Shown: positions 25,741 to 34,359 of the stretch, in pieces
How positions within the stretch are numbered: position 1 is the stretch's first letter
Layout: each line of letters opens with the position of its first letter
NCBI GenBank assembly: GCA_903913885.1
Contig: CAIWMX010000125.1
Location: 135,461-199,460 of the forward strand
Length of the DNA: 64,000 nucleotides
Direction: 5' to 3'
Origin: an uncultured Bacteroidales bacterium
GTDB taxonomy: Bacteria > Bacteroidota > Bacteroidia > Bacteroidales > FEN-979
The notes under the pieces: model-generated
Databases searched by the model: none
What the model was told of the DNA's origin: nothing
What the model saw: only the letters and a program-made list of their open reading frames with translations
Translations under genes and position numbers: made by a program

Positions 25741-27326
25741 TTCTTCAGTTCCATGACAGCTCTTTCAAATGCAGGATCGATGGAGTTCAGCACCGGGTAA
25801 AAACCGGGGTTATCGAGCAGGTTGCGCCCGATATAGGCCTTCAGCATGGCCCTGATATAGCGGTCGGCTTTCTGCGGGATCTTTGCGGGCCGCTTCACCC
25901 CTTTCTTTTCGGCATAGCTGATGAAATCATCCATAACCTGGTCGGGTACGTTAAATCCCTGGTCAAACTGGCTGCCGCTTTTGAAGCGCATCATCTGCAG
26001 GCGGTTCCGGTCGGTATAGTCAAACGCATATTGGTAGATCAGCCCCTTGTTAATGCAGTGGTTGTAATAAGCCAGGGTCGAATCTTTCTCAATGGGCACG
26101 TAGATGTCGGGCATGATGCCCCCCCCGCCGTAAACGGTTTTGCCCTTGGGGGTTTTGAATTTCAGGGAATCGGGGAATTTGATCGAATCGGCATGCTCGA
26201 GCTCCCCGCTCATAAAGCGGTGATAATAGTCGCTGTTGTACACCTCCAGCCCGTCCTTGTAAGACTTTTGGATACACCGTCCGGTGGGTGTGTAATATCT
26301 TGATACCGTGAGTCTCAGCGCACTGCCGTCCTTAAAGTCGAGCTGTTCCTGCACAAGGCCTTTGCCAAACGTTCGGCGGCCGAGGATTACGCCCCGGTCA
26401 TGGTCCTGGATGGCGCCGGAAACGATTTCGGCCGCAGATGCAGTTCCTTCATCAACCATCACGACCAGGTCGCCGGTTTCAAACAACCCTTCGGAAGTTG
26501 CATTCGCAACCTCCTTTTCATGATGCATCCCTTGTGTGTATACGATCAGGTCGCCCTTATGCAGGAATTCATCGGCCACATCGATGGCCGCCTGCAGGTA
26601 GCCTCCACCGTTGCCGCGCAGATCGAGGATCAGCTTTTTCATCCCGTTTTTCAGCAGGTTTTCAAGGGCTTTATGCACCTCTTCATGCGTGCTTTTGGAA
26701 AAATTACTAAGGCGGATATACCCGATGCCCGGGTTGGCCATGTACGAGATATCAACGCTATAGGTGGGAATTTCGTCGCGCGTAATGGTGAAATCGACCA
26801 GGCCGGGAGTCCCCCTGCGGAAGATGGAAACTTTGACTTTGGTTCCCTTGGGGCCTTTGAGCTTGCGCATCACGTCGTTGTTGGAGATCTTGATCCCCGC
26901 GATATTTTTGCCGTCAACCTTCACAATGCGGTCGCCTGCCCGGATGCCCAGTTTTTCGGAGGGCCCGCCCGACACCGGGTTGACCACGGTCACCGTGTCG
27001 CCTTCAATCCTGAACTGGACCCCAATGCCGTCAAAACTACCCAGCAGGGGATCATTGGCCGAATGAAAATCCTCGGCAGAGATATACACGGAATGCGGGT
27101 CGAGCTTTTCAAGCAACCCGTTGATCGCTTTCTCCTCGATCACCTTGCGGCTCATCGTATCTACATAGTTGTCGTGCACATAGTTGACCACCTCTTTCAG
27201 CTTGTCTTTCTCTCCCCTGAAGGGATTCAACTCTCCTGCCCGGTTCCCGAGGAATATGCCCAGGAGGATCCCCCCGCACAACACCAGCGCAAACCAAACC
27301 GGCAAATATGGATTATTCTTCTTCAT
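25737..27326 (-). CDS. C-terminal processing peptidase (S41 family)
   Basis: A periplasmic serine protease with a PDZ domain that trims or degrades envelope proteins. 529 residues: an N-terminal signal anchor (VWFALVLCGGILLGIFLGN), a PDZ domain about residues 95-180 (GIGVQF ... AGDRIVKVDGKNI), and the S41 core with DLRGNGGGYLQAAI. Catalytic Ser297 is in GTASAAEIVSG and Lys322 in GRRTFGKGLVQ, the Ser/Lys dyad. The C-terminal ~150 residues are the extension common in Bacteroidota CtpA. Divergent from an alpha/beta hydrolase gene. No promoter box was clear for it. Confidence 0.95.
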   Translation of the reverse strand: MKKNNPYLPVWFALVLCGGILLGIFLGNRAGELNPFRGEKDKLKEVVNYVHDNYVDTMSRKVIEEKAINGLLEKLDPHSVYISAEDFHSANDPLLGSFDGIGVQFRIEGDTVTVVNPVSGGPSEKLGIRAGDRIVKVDGKNIAGIKISNNDVMRKLKGPKGTKVKVSIFRRGTPGLVDFTITRDEIPTYSVDISYMANPGIGYIRLSNFSKSTHEEVHKALENLLKNGMKKLILDLRGNGGGYLQAAIDVADEFLHKGDLIVYTQGMHHEKEVANATSEGLFETGDLVVMVDEGTASAAEIVSGAIQDHDRGVILGRRTFGKGLVQEQLDFKDGSALRLTVSRYYTPTGRCIQKSYKDGLEVYNSDYYHRFMSGELEHADSIKFPDSLKFKTPKGKTVYGGGGIMPDIYVPIEKDSTLAYYNHCINKGLIYQYAFDYTDRNRLQMMRFKSGSQFDQGFNVPDQVMDDFISYAEKKGVKRPAKIPQKADRYIRAMLKAYIGRNLLDNPGFYPVLNSIDPAFERAVMELKK

Positions 27327-27412
27327 GTATGTTCATTAGTGATAACAGGAACGTAAAATTCACGAAATTGGTATAAACGGACCGATTCCCCGGTTGCCGA
27401 TGCAAAAATACG

Positions 27413-27420
27413 TAAATTTG
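27413..27420 (+). promoter_or_regulatory. -7 element for the alpha/beta hydrolase gene
   Basis: TAAATTTG, with a TTG 16 bases upstream. It lies between the track start (27394) and the ATG at 27439, which decides for the later start. Confidence 0.65.
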
Positions 27421-27438
27421 CCGCCAAACTTCTTCTTT

Positions 27439-28383
27439 ATGCGCACTGCCGGGATAACATTGTTATTTTGTTACTTGCTCATCTGCCCGGCGGTAGCAGT
27501 TTTTTCGTCTGAACCCGGCAAACCATACCCGAACAGCCGGTTTGCCGTGGTTGACTCCGGCAGCATCCATTACCGTGTTTGGAATGAGCACCTGGCCCAC
27601 CCGAGAGGAAAAGTACTGCTGATCCACGGGTTCTGCGGTTCCACCTTCTGCTGGCGCAACAACTATGACACGCTGATTGCTGCCGGGTATAAAATTGTCG
27701 CCATCGACCTGCCCGGTTTTGGCTACAGCCAACGGTCGGCCAGCATGAACCAGTCGCAGAGCAACCGGGGACGTATAATCTGGAAACTCCTTGAAGAAAT
27801 TGACGGCCGGGATACGACAAAATGGAACATCGTAGGGCACTCCATGGGAGGCGGAACGGCGGAAGCCGTTGCCCTGATGAACCCCGGGCGAACCAAAAGC
27901 CTGGCCATCCTCGATGGCATGGTCTTCATTAAAAACGGGAACCTCAATGCCGGGATCGTTGCACTTGTCCATCTGCCGCTCTATAAAAAAATCCTGCTCT
28001 CCTATTATAAACACTACTATCTGTCGTTCAACAATTTCAGACGTGAATTAAAAGGGACTTATGGATTCCTCCCCGACACCGTTACGGTAAGGGGATACTG
28101 GACACCCCTGCAGATTGAAGGGACCAACGAAACCATCGTGAACCTGCTGGCTAATTCCACTGAAATCCAAAGCCTTGATGCAAAAGAACTGGGTCACCTT
28201 CCTGTGCTTGTTATCTGGGGAGAAAAGGACCGTACGATCGGGCTCAGGGAGGGGAAAAAACTGAAGAAGTCCTTTCCGTCAATAGAACTCCGGGTGATTC
28301 CCAATGCCCGTCATATGGCCATGGAAACACACCCGGAGATCTTCAATGCGATGCTTGTCGGATTCCTCAACCGGAACAATTAA
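27439..28383 (+). CDS. Exported alpha/beta hydrolase
   Basis: A 314-residue serine hydrolase of the alpha/beta fold with an N-terminal signal (MRTAGITLLFCYLLICPAVAVFS), so probably periplasmic. Fold landmarks: oxyanion region VLLIHGFCGSTFCW, nucleophile elbow GHSMGGG (Ser135 from this start), an acid in VIWGEKDRTIG and His in NARHMAMETHPE. The ester or lipid substrate cannot be predicted. The ATG at 27439 is chosen because a TAAATTTG promoter box sits between it and the upstream in-frame codon. Its stop overlaps the convergent BlaR-type gene by 4 bases. Confidence 0.9.
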   Translation: MRTAGITLLFCYLLICPAVAVFSSEPGKPYPNSRFAVVDSGSIHYRVWNEHLAHPRGKVLLIHGFCGSTFCWRNNYDTLIAAGYKIVAIDLPGFGYSQRSASMNQSQSNRGRIIWKLLEEIDGRDTTKWNIVGHSMGGGTAEAVALMNPGRTKSLAILDGMVFIKNGNLNAGIVALVHLPLYKKILLSYYKHYYLSFNNFRRELKGTYGFLPDTVTVRGYWTPLQIEGTNETIVNLLANSTEIQSLDAKELGHLPVLVIWGEKDRTIGLREGKKLKKSFPSIELRVIPNARHMAMETHPEIFNAMLVGFLNRNN

Positions 28384-29720
28384 TCCTGTTTCTTAACTCC
28401 GGAAGGCGTATCGGTTGGACCAGGTGTCAATTTTTCCTCCTGCTTCGGCTTTCCCTTTTTATCCCCGTCAAGGGCGAATTTGATCGGGATCACGAAGTTG
28501 GAGGGAACCGGCTTCCCCTTTAATTCGGCGGGTGTCCATTTCGGCATCAGTTTGATTACCCTTACGGCCTCTTCATCGCATCCAGCGCCGATTCCCCTGA
28601 TGACTTTCACACCGGTAACGGTGCCGTCAATTTCCACGTTGAACGTTACAAACACTTTTCCCTGAACGTTATTCTTCATCGCCTCTGCAGGATATTTTAT
28701 GTTGTCGATGAAAAATTTCCTGCGTGCATCATCCCCTCCCGGGAAAACAGGCTGTTTATCAGGCACCACGTATTTTTTAGAGGTGTCGGGGACCACCACC
28801 GAAACTCCCGTTTTTTTCGATTCCACGGTGCGCTTATCCTGCGACAGACCAGAACTGAGTGCACCTGCCGAAAACAGCAGTCCCATTGCAACAACTACGG
28901 GAAGAACCATCATTACCTTACCGATGGCCCAGTTCCCTGAACGTTTTTGTTTCATCATCATGATTCGTTTTTTTAATTGTGAGATGTTGAAGTTATTTGC
29001 CATGTTGTTCACCCGGAATCCCAGGGTCTCATCCAGGATCAGCTGCTGGTAACTGGCAGCCGGAACCCCCCTGCGTATCACCCCGTCGTCGGCAAGGTAT
29101 TCATGGATATTTTTAAGTTCACTCACCATCAGCCAGGCAAACGGGTTGAACCACTGTACAATGATAATCAGTTCGGCGATGATGAGGTCGAGCGTGTGAG
29201 CCTGCCTGATGTGGACCTCTTCGTGCGCCAGGATTGCCCCGCGGTTCTCAGATGTGAATGTGCTGTCGCTGATGAAGATCATGTTAAAAAATGAGAATGG
29301 GGAGTACGCCTTATCGATGGAAACCAGCCGGTAACCATCTGCCTTTTTCATGGATGAACTTCGGATGATCCACGAAATCTGGATAAGCCTGAACAGGTAG
29401 CGCGCAAGGAAGATCACCACGCCCGTGAAATAGATCACCTGCAGGATTTCAATCCACGATACGTGGCCGGAAACTGCCGTCTGTATCCTGCCTGGTGAAA
29501 TAAGTACCGGATCAAGTAACACCACCAGGACCGAAGCGGGTTCCGCTAAAACCCGGTGAAATGGAAACAAGGGAATCAGCAGGGAAAAAACTGCTGAAAG
29601 CAGCAGGAAAAACCGGTTCATCTGGAAGAAGGTGTCGTGGCGGAGAAGGAACCAGTAAACGCCCAGCAGCATCCCAAGGCAAACGGATGACTGGGCCAGG
29701 TATATCAGCAGCGCGTTCAT
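28380..29720 (-). CDS. BlaR1-type M56 peptidase with TonB C-terminal domain
   Basis: A 446-residue membrane metallopeptidase that in BlaR/MecR systems cleaves or triggers cleavage of the BlaI repressor after an envelope signal. N-terminal membrane helices (LIYLAQSSVCLGMLLGVYWFLL and others) surround the zinc motif HEEVH (ILAHEEVHIRQ), followed by IVQWFNPFAWL, typical M56. Instead of a penicillin-binding sensor domain, the periplasmic C-terminus is a TonB-like domain (YPAEAMKNNVQGKVFVTFNVE ... VIPIKFAL). The start ATG overlaps the stop of the repressor gene, so translation is coupled. No beta-lactamase is nearby, so the signal is probably not a beta-lactam. Confidence 0.93.
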   Translation of the reverse strand: MNALLIYLAQSSVCLGMLLGVYWFLLRHDTFFQMNRFFLLLSAVFSLLIPLFPFHRVLAEPASVLVVLLDPVLISPGRIQTAVSGHVSWIEILQVIYFTGVVIFLARYLFRLIQISWIIRSSSMKKADGYRLVSIDKAYSPFSFFNMIFISDSTFTSENRGAILAHEEVHIRQAHTLDLIIAELIIIVQWFNPFAWLMVSELKNIHEYLADDGVIRRGVPAASYQQLILDETLGFRVNNMANNFNISQLKKRIMMMKQKRSGNWAIGKVMMVLPVVVAMGLLFSAGALSSGLSQDKRTVESKKTGVSVVVPDTSKKYVVPDKQPVFPGGDDARRKFFIDNIKYPAEAMKNNVQGKVFVTFNVEIDGTVTGVKVIRGIGAGCDEEAVRVIKLMPKWTPAELKGKPVPSNFVIPIKFALDGDKKGKPKQEEKLTPGPTDTPSGVKKQD

Positions 29721-30121
29721 GGTGTGGTTTTTTTCTGTTTTTCGATTTCACCGGCTATCATCTGCTGGATCTCTTCCAACTCCCTGATGGTCATCTTGTT
29801 TTCAGAAGTAAAAAAGGATGCCAGCGATTTAAATGAATTGCCAAAGTAGTTGTTGAGGAAATTCCCGAAATGGGCGCTTGAATAGTCATCCCTGCTGATG
29901 AGCGTGAAGTATTCGTAAGTGCGCCCGTAGGCCTTGTGCCCCACGAACCCTTTCTGTTCAAGGATACGGATAATGGTGGAAACCGTGTTGTAGGCCGGTT
30001 TCGGCTCGGGGAATTCAGACAGGATGTCGTGGACCAGGGCAGGTTGCTTCTCCCACAGGATCTTCATGATCTGCTCTTCAGCTTTGGTAAGTTCACGGAT
30101 GGGTTGTTTGATATTCTTCAT
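29717..30121 (-). CDS. BlaI/MecI-family transcriptional repressor
   Basis: A 134-residue winged-helix repressor. It has the family features: ELTKAEEQIMKILWEKQPALVHDI at the N-terminus, then YNTVSTIIRILEQKGFVGHKAYGRTYEY covering the recognition helix and wing, and a C-terminal dimerisation helix. It is expected to be inactivated by proteolysis through the BlaR-type partner encoded next. Four-base ATGA overlaps on both sides bind it to the TPR gene and the M56 gene in a three-gene operon. The likely operator is the 16-bp dyad over the operon promoter. Confidence 0.94.
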   Translation of the reverse strand: MKNIKQPIRELTKAEEQIMKILWEKQPALVHDILSEFPEPKPAYNTVSTIIRILEQKGFVGHKAYGRTYEYFTLISRDDYSSAHFGNFLNNYFGNSFKSLASFFTSENKMTIRELEEIQQMIAGEIEKQKKTTP

Positions 30122-31521
30122 CGGACAATATTTTTTTTTGATGCTGCAATTTCTTCCATTCTCCCAGCAGCGAAATCCCTGTTGGAATAGGCATGCGATA
30201 TATTGAGCCCTGTTGCCGGGGCTTCACCATGATTTCCGCCATTTTCACTTCCTGCAGCCGTTGAACTGTCAGAGACAGGTTGTACCTGCTGAGGTTTTTC
30301 AACAGTGATATCCTTGCTTTTAAAAAGATACTCCTTGTACCAGGCGAAGGCCTCCCCGGACCGGTTGAGGAAGAAATCATACTGATAGGCGATCTGGAAC
30401 AGCAGGAGTTCATTCGCAGGGTAATTGTCATGCGCCTTTTTCAGGATGGCCAGCGCCGTATCGTAGCGCTGTTTCGCGTTCCAGGCACCGGCGAGTTCGG
30501 TGTAGAGGGCGGATAAAAACCGGCCGGGGGGTATTAGCAGCCGGAGCGTCCTGTTCAGATAAACCAGGCCGGTATCCACCAGCATCGACCGGTATGCTGA
30601 AACCCCATAGTAAAAACAGATTTCAGAGTCGGTTGTATCCATCAGGAAAGCCTTATGGAAATGCGGTTCTGCCTGGTCATACAGTTCCCGCTTGTAGGAG
30701 CATAATCCCAGGTATTTATGTGAAAACCAGGAATCGTCGCCCAGGGCGGCACTTTGCTGAAACCGCTGTTCAGCGCCGCTATAATCTTTCAGAAGGTAGC
30801 GGCAATAACCGCTTAACTGCAGGATCCCGGTGTTGGCCGAATCGGTCAGCAGGTAATGGTCGGCAACAGCCAGACCCTTTTGGGGTTGCTTCGCCTTTAT
30901 ATTGAGGTTGATGAGTTTCCCCGTGATCACTGCATCCGCTGGATAGAGCGCAAGCGCGTTGCCGTAGTAAAAAATGGCCGAATCAGCCTGCTTGAGTTCC
31001 GCATAGCAGTTTCCCAGTTGTTTGACAAGGTAGAAATCGGACGTGTCGGTCCTGTACAGGGGAAGAAGCACGCTTTTTGCCTTGTCAAACTCCTCATTGC
31101 TGTAGTACAGGGAAGCAAGTTGCTGGGCGAAGTACCGGTTCGCGGGATTCAGGGCGATGGCCCGGGTGCAGGCGTATATGGCCATGCTGAAATTCCCCAG
31201 CTGGCGGTAGCAGCCCGACAGGTTAAACCACCCCCTGGTGTTGGCCGAATCGATTTTCACCACCCTGACAAGCACGGACCGGGCTTCCCGGTATTTGTTC
31301 AGCGCTGAGAGGGAGGCGCTTTTCAGGAGCAGCATGGCTGTATTGCTGCTGTCGGCCTGCAGGTAAAGGCCGGCAGCCTGGTCGGCCTCGTCGTACCTGA
31401 AATTTTCCATCAATTGCTTTACCCGTACCAGAACGTCGTTCGACTGACCCGCCACCTGTTGAATGGCAAAAAACAGGAGGGAGAAAATAATGGCGGTCGT
31501 TATGGCGGAGATGCTTTTCAT
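30118..31521 (-). CDS. Exported tetratricopeptide-repeat protein
   Basis: A 467-residue periplasmic TPR protein. It starts at the ATG at 31521 (MKSISAITTAIIFSLLFFAIQQVAGQ, signal peptide). About ten TPR-type helical pairs follow, seen in the spacing of A-x3-LYYSNEEFDKAKSVL, LGNCYAELKQADSAIFYYGNAL and YLGLCSYKRELYDQAEPHFHKAF. Protein-protein interaction is expected; the target is unknown. The ORF-track TTG start (31530) is inside the -7 element. First gene of the TPR-BlaI-BlaR/TonB operon, so it may be the effector or sensor partner of this signalling unit. The ATG is only six bases from the -7 box. Confidence 0.88.
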   Translation of the reverse strand: MKSISAITTAIIFSLLFFAIQQVAGQSNDVLVRVKQLMENFRYDEADQAAGLYLQADSSNTAMLLLKSASLSALNKYREARSVLVRVVKIDSANTRGWFNLSGCYRQLGNFSMAIYACTRAIALNPANRYFAQQLASLYYSNEEFDKAKSVLLPLYRTDTSDFYLVKQLGNCYAELKQADSAIFYYGNALALYPADAVITGKLINLNIKAKQPQKGLAVADHYLLTDSANTGILQLSGYCRYLLKDYSGAEQRFQQSAALGDDSWFSHKYLGLCSYKRELYDQAEPHFHKAFLMDTTDSEICFYYGVSAYRSMLVDTGLVYLNRTLRLLIPPGRFLSALYTELAGAWNAKQRYDTALAILKKAHDNYPANELLLFQIAYQYDFFLNRSGEAFAWYKEYLFKSKDITVEKPQQVQPVSDSSTAAGSENGGNHGEAPATGLNISHAYSNRDFAAGRMEEIAASKKNIVR

Positions 31522-31527
31522 AAGAAG

Positions 31528-31535
31528 CAAAGATA
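31528..31535 (-). promoter_or_regulatory. -7 element of the TPR-BlaI-BlaR operon
   Basis: TATCTTTG on the minus strand, followed by CTTCTT and the ATG. A TTGACA at -33 (minus strand, 31553-31558) is 20 bases upstream of the TA, close to the Bacteroidota spacing. Confidence 0.75.
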
Positions 31536-31546
31536 TAACTATTTTT

Positions 31547-31562
31547 TTAGTTTGTCAACTAA
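31547..31562. promoter_or_regulatory. Candidate BlaI operator dyad
   Basis: TTAGTT-TGTC-AACTAA is a perfect 6-bp inverted repeat covering the -33 TTGACA of the operon that encodes a BlaI-type repressor. BlaI/MecI proteins bind short dyads as dimers, so autoregulation through this site is plausible. Confidence 0.5.
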
Positions 31563-31779
31563 TTTATTAATTTTATAACGAACAAGTCAGGGAGTTTGGC
31601 GAAAAAAAGTGCCATTTCGCCGAAAAGTCGTGCTGGAGACCTTATCCCGAACCCGTTACATCAAGGAAATTGAAGAATGAAAACTTATTACGGATGCCGT
31701 TCAGTATTTACTTCATCGAACCCGGAAAACGAAGTACGCCACGACGCTGAAGCGCCGGAAACATGCCTCCCGCTCCCTC

Positions 31780-31817
31780 AAATCGTAAATCCAAAATCGT
31801 AAATCGTAAATCGTAAA
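31780..31817. repeat. Heptamer repeat AAATCGT
   Basis: About four copies of AAATCGT with one degenerate copy (AAATCC), 14 bases beyond the ldh stop. It is the reverse complement of the (ATTTACG)6 repeat at 7 kb. Confidence 0.9.
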
Positions 31818-31830
31818 CTCCCCCAGCTTC

Positions 31831-32922
31831 CTATTCGTTCACATGCGGGCAATCGAACGGAACGCCGATCTTCTCTCCCTCCCGTACCAAGTCATCTACG
31901 ATGGGCTTGATCAGGGGAACGCCGTGAATTTCGTTGAATTCGGCATATTCAAACTCCTTTTCTCCGGCAACGTGAATTTCGTCGCGGCCCACGGCAAGCG
32001 GTGACCTTTTCAGCAGGGCGATCATCTCATCCATGTGCTGTTTGAAATCAACGATGGGCCTGAACGATTCGATGTTGATGGCCATGAAAAAGTGAGATAC
32101 CCCGGTAGGCTCCGGTTTGCCCGGGCCGCCCACATTGGTGAGGAAATTTCCGCCTGAAAGGGCTGAACAAAGGATCTCGACCAGCACAGCCAGTCCGTAA
32201 CCCTTGTACCCGGCAGTAATATCCATCCCGCCCAGGGGGAGCAGGGCGCCGTGACCGCCGGGTTTGATCAGCGAGGGGTCGTTGGTCGCCAGCCCGTCTT
32301 CATCGATGCCCCAGCCGATGGGGATATGTTCATGTTTCTTTTCATAAACCTGGATCTTCCCGTAGGCCACCGCACTGGTTGCCATATCGAGCAGATAGGG
32401 ATAGGCCTTGTCGGAGGGGGCCGCCATGGCGATGGGGTTGGTGCCCAGCACGGCGGTGCGGCCAAAGGTTGGCGCCACGAGGGGCTGGGAGTTGGTGAGC
32501 GAAATGCCGATCATGTCCTGTTTCAGGGCCATCATGGCATAATAACCGGCAATGCCGTAGTGGTTGCTGTTGCGCACGGTGACGGCTGCTATGCCGCCCG
32601 CTTTGGCCTTGTCGAGGGTCATCTGCATGGCTTTGTGCGACACCACCTGTCCGCAACCGTTTCCGCCGTCGATAAGGGCGGTGGTGGGCGTTTCGCTGAT
32701 GATCTTAAATGGCGTAAGCGGATCAATCCAGCCTTTGCTGATGCGGTTGCCGTAATAAGAACCCAAACGGTGCAATCCGTGGGATTCCACCCCGCGGATA
32801 TCGGCACAGATAAGGACATCGCCGACAATCCTGGCATCTTCGGCCGGAACCCCCAGCCTGGTCATGTAACGGACTACAAAGTCCATCAGGTCTTCGTGTT
32901 TGAATCTATATGTTGTTTCCAT
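31831..32922 (-). CDS. LDH2-family malate/L-lactate-type dehydrogenase
   Basis: A 363-residue NAD(P)-dependent oxidoreductase of the LDH2/YlbC/ComC family, acting on 2-hydroxyacids or ureidoglycolate-like compounds. Conserved segments are IRGVESHGLHRLGSYYG (active-site His), GGNGCGQVVSHKAM, VRNSNHYGIAGYYAM, GTNPIAMAAPS and the GGMDITAGYKGYGLAVLVEILCSALSGG loop. It lies in the same direction as lhgO, separated from it by an 8-bp tandem repeat array. Together they suggest oxidation and interconversion of 2-hydroxyacids. The exact substrate is not readable. No -7 box was found. Confidence 0.92.
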   Translation of the reverse strand: METTYRFKHEDLMDFVVRYMTRLGVPAEDARIVGDVLICADIRGVESHGLHRLGSYYGNRISKGWIDPLTPFKIISETPTTALIDGGNGCGQVVSHKAMQMTLDKAKAGGIAAVTVRNSNHYGIAGYYAMMALKQDMIGISLTNSQPLVAPTFGRTAVLGTNPIAMAAPSDKAYPYLLDMATSAVAYGKIQVYEKKHEHIPIGWGIDEDGLATNDPSLIKPGGHGALLPLGGMDITAGYKGYGLAVLVEILCSALSGGNFLTNVGGPGKPEPTGVSHFFMAINIESFRPIVDFKQHMDEMIALLKRSPLAVGRDEIHVAGEKEFEYAEFNEIHGVPLIKPIVDDLVREGEKIGVPFDCPHVNE

Positions 32923-32939
32923 GGGAGGTTAGTTTGATA

Positions 32940-33024
32940 ATGTGCTGATGTGCTAATGTGCTAATGTGCTGATGTGATGATGTGCTGATGTGCTAATGTG
33001 ATGATGTGCTGATGTGCTGATGTG
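32940..33024. repeat. Octamer tandem repeat ATGTGCTR (about 10.6 copies)
   Basis: Ten units of ATGTGCTG, ATGTGCTA or ATGTGATG plus a partial copy fill nearly the whole gap between lhgO and ldh. Strict period of 8, with variation confined to positions 6-8 of the unit. Confidence 0.95.
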
Positions 33025-33036
33025 AAAATTTGATTT

Positions 33037-34242
33037 TCAGGATTTTTCGATGTAGTTGTCGACGACCCATTTTGCAAAGGGGAAGCTGCAGGTAAAGGCC
33101 GGTGAAACGGCATTGAGCACGTGAACGGTGGTATTGTCGCCTTCAACCACGAAATCCATGACCAGTTCGTAGGTTTTTGTGTTCAGAAGCTGTGCACGGA
33201 TGCCAGGTTTACTCCATTCGGTGAATCCTGACTTATCAATGGAATGAACCATGCTGGTAGCCAGGTCGACAAAATAGGATTTGTTGTATTTCTTCATCTC
33301 ATCAAAAGCAAGGCTCCTGAATCCGAAGGCATTTGAAAAAAACAATTTGCTTTCCCAGCCAAGGATATTAGCCAGTTCCCCGCCTTTGAAATTATCCATT
33401 CCCTTGTAATTCTCGCGCCAGAAGGCCGGGATAGAGGTCGGCCCGATCTTGATGGTCCCGTCGACGGTTATGGTGTAATGAACGCCAAGGAAGGGGTTTT
33501 TAAGGTTGGGAACGGGGTAAATGTTGGTCTTGATGGGCTTGTCTTTTTTGGTGTATTTCAGGTAGATGCCTTTAAAGGGGATGATGGTGTAATGCGCTGA
33601 ATAACCAAAATCCCGGGCGATTTTGTCGGCATACAACCCGGCCGTGTTGATCAGCTTCTTCGCTGTAAAGGTGTTTCCGGCCGTGGTTTCGATGGTATTC
33701 CCGTCAATTTTTTTCCTGTACCCCTGGCCGAACACCATTTTCACCCCGGAGGCAAGCAGTTCATCCCGCACGGCCTTGTTCAGTTCGGTTGGATCAACCG
33801 TGGCCGTGTTGGGAGAATAGAGTGCAAACTTGAAGGTCTTTGCATTGGGGTCGATTTCCTTCAGCTCCTGTTCGTCGATGATCTTCACGTCAACACCATT
33901 GCGCTTCCCGCGGCGGTCGAGTTCGTACAGGGGTTCGAGTTCCGATTCGTCTTTGGCTACAACAACCTTTTGACATTCATTCAGTTTCAGCCCCTTCTCC
34001 CGGCAAAAATCCTTCATGGCGAAGTTGCCGTCGCGCGTAAATTTGGCTTTCAGGGAATCGGCTGAGTAATAGAATCCGGCATGGAGCACGCCGCTGTTGC
34101 GTCCGCTCGAATGATAGGCAACATCGGGTTCTTTCTCAATGATGGTAATCGCGGCTTTGGGGTAGCGGGACCTTAGTTCGCGGGCGATGGCCAGGCCAAT
34201 GATGCCGGCGCCGATAATGAGATAATCGGATTGTTCAGTCAT
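33037..34242 (-). CDS. lhgO: L-2-hydroxyglutarate oxidase
   Basis: An FAD-dependent enzyme that oxidises L-2-hydroxyglutarate to 2-oxoglutarate and passes electrons to the respiratory chain. 401 residues, with the DAO-type dinucleotide site YLIIGAGIIGLAIARELR at the N-terminus, then HSSGRNSGVLHAGFYY, typical of LhgO. Other family segments are VDPTELNKAV, INTAGLYADKIA and the C-terminal HVLNAVSPAFTCSFPFAKWVV. The neighbour is an LDH2-type dehydrogenase. Tandem repeats flank both ends of the gene. Confidence 0.95.
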   Translation of the reverse strand: MTEQSDYLIIGAGIIGLAIARELRSRYPKAAITIIEKEPDVAYHSSGRNSGVLHAGFYYSADSLKAKFTRDGNFAMKDFCREKGLKLNECQKVVVAKDESELEPLYELDRRGKRNGVDVKIIDEQELKEIDPNAKTFKFALYSPNTATVDPTELNKAVRDELLASGVKMVFGQGYRKKIDGNTIETTAGNTFTAKKLINTAGLYADKIARDFGYSAHYTIIPFKGIYLKYTKKDKPIKTNIYPVPNLKNPFLGVHYTITVDGTIKIGPTSIPAFWRENYKGMDNFKGGELANILGWESKLFFSNAFGFRSLAFDEMKKYNKSYFVDLATSMVHSIDKSGFTEWSKPGIRAQLLNTKTYELVMDFVVEGDNTTVHVLNAVSPAFTCSFPFAKWVVDNYIEKS

Positions 34243-34282
34243 ATGGGGGGGGTGTTGAGGTTTGGGTGAAAATTGGTAAACG

Positions 34283-34348
34283 GGTGACTAGGTGACAAGG
34301 TGACAGGGTGACAGGGTGACAGGGTGACAGGGTGACAAGGTGGACAGG
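34283..34348. repeat. Octamer tandem repeat GGTGACAG (seven copies plus a degenerate one)
   Basis: Seven units of GGTGACAG, GGTGACAA or GGTGACTA and a final degenerate unit with one inserted base, in the gap between lhgO and the small membrane protein gene. Period 8, unrelated in sequence to the neighbouring ATGTGCTR array. Confidence 0.95.
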
Positions 34349-34359
34349 TAAATAAACGA

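Larger units (their letters stand above)
31522..31830. other. 309-base intergenic region between the TPR operon and ldh
   Basis: Contains, from left in plus coordinates, the -7 box, the -33 TTGACA and dyad of the TPR operon, then about 200 bases with no recognisable gene, then the AAATCGT repeat just after the ldh stop. Confidence 0.6.

Noticed and set aside
26400-27356. 318-aa plus-strand ORF opposite the C-terminal processing peptidase
   Set aside because: Antisense shadow of a gene with clear S41 motifs; no recognisable domain of its own.
28380-30121. BlaI-BlaR pair considered as a beta-lactam resistance locus
   Set aside because: No beta-lactamase or penicillin-binding protein gene is adjacent, and the sensor has a TonB-like domain rather than a penicillin-binding domain.
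31780-34348. Tandem repeats considered as a CRISPR array
   Set aside because: Units are 7-8 bases with no spacers and there are no cas genes.
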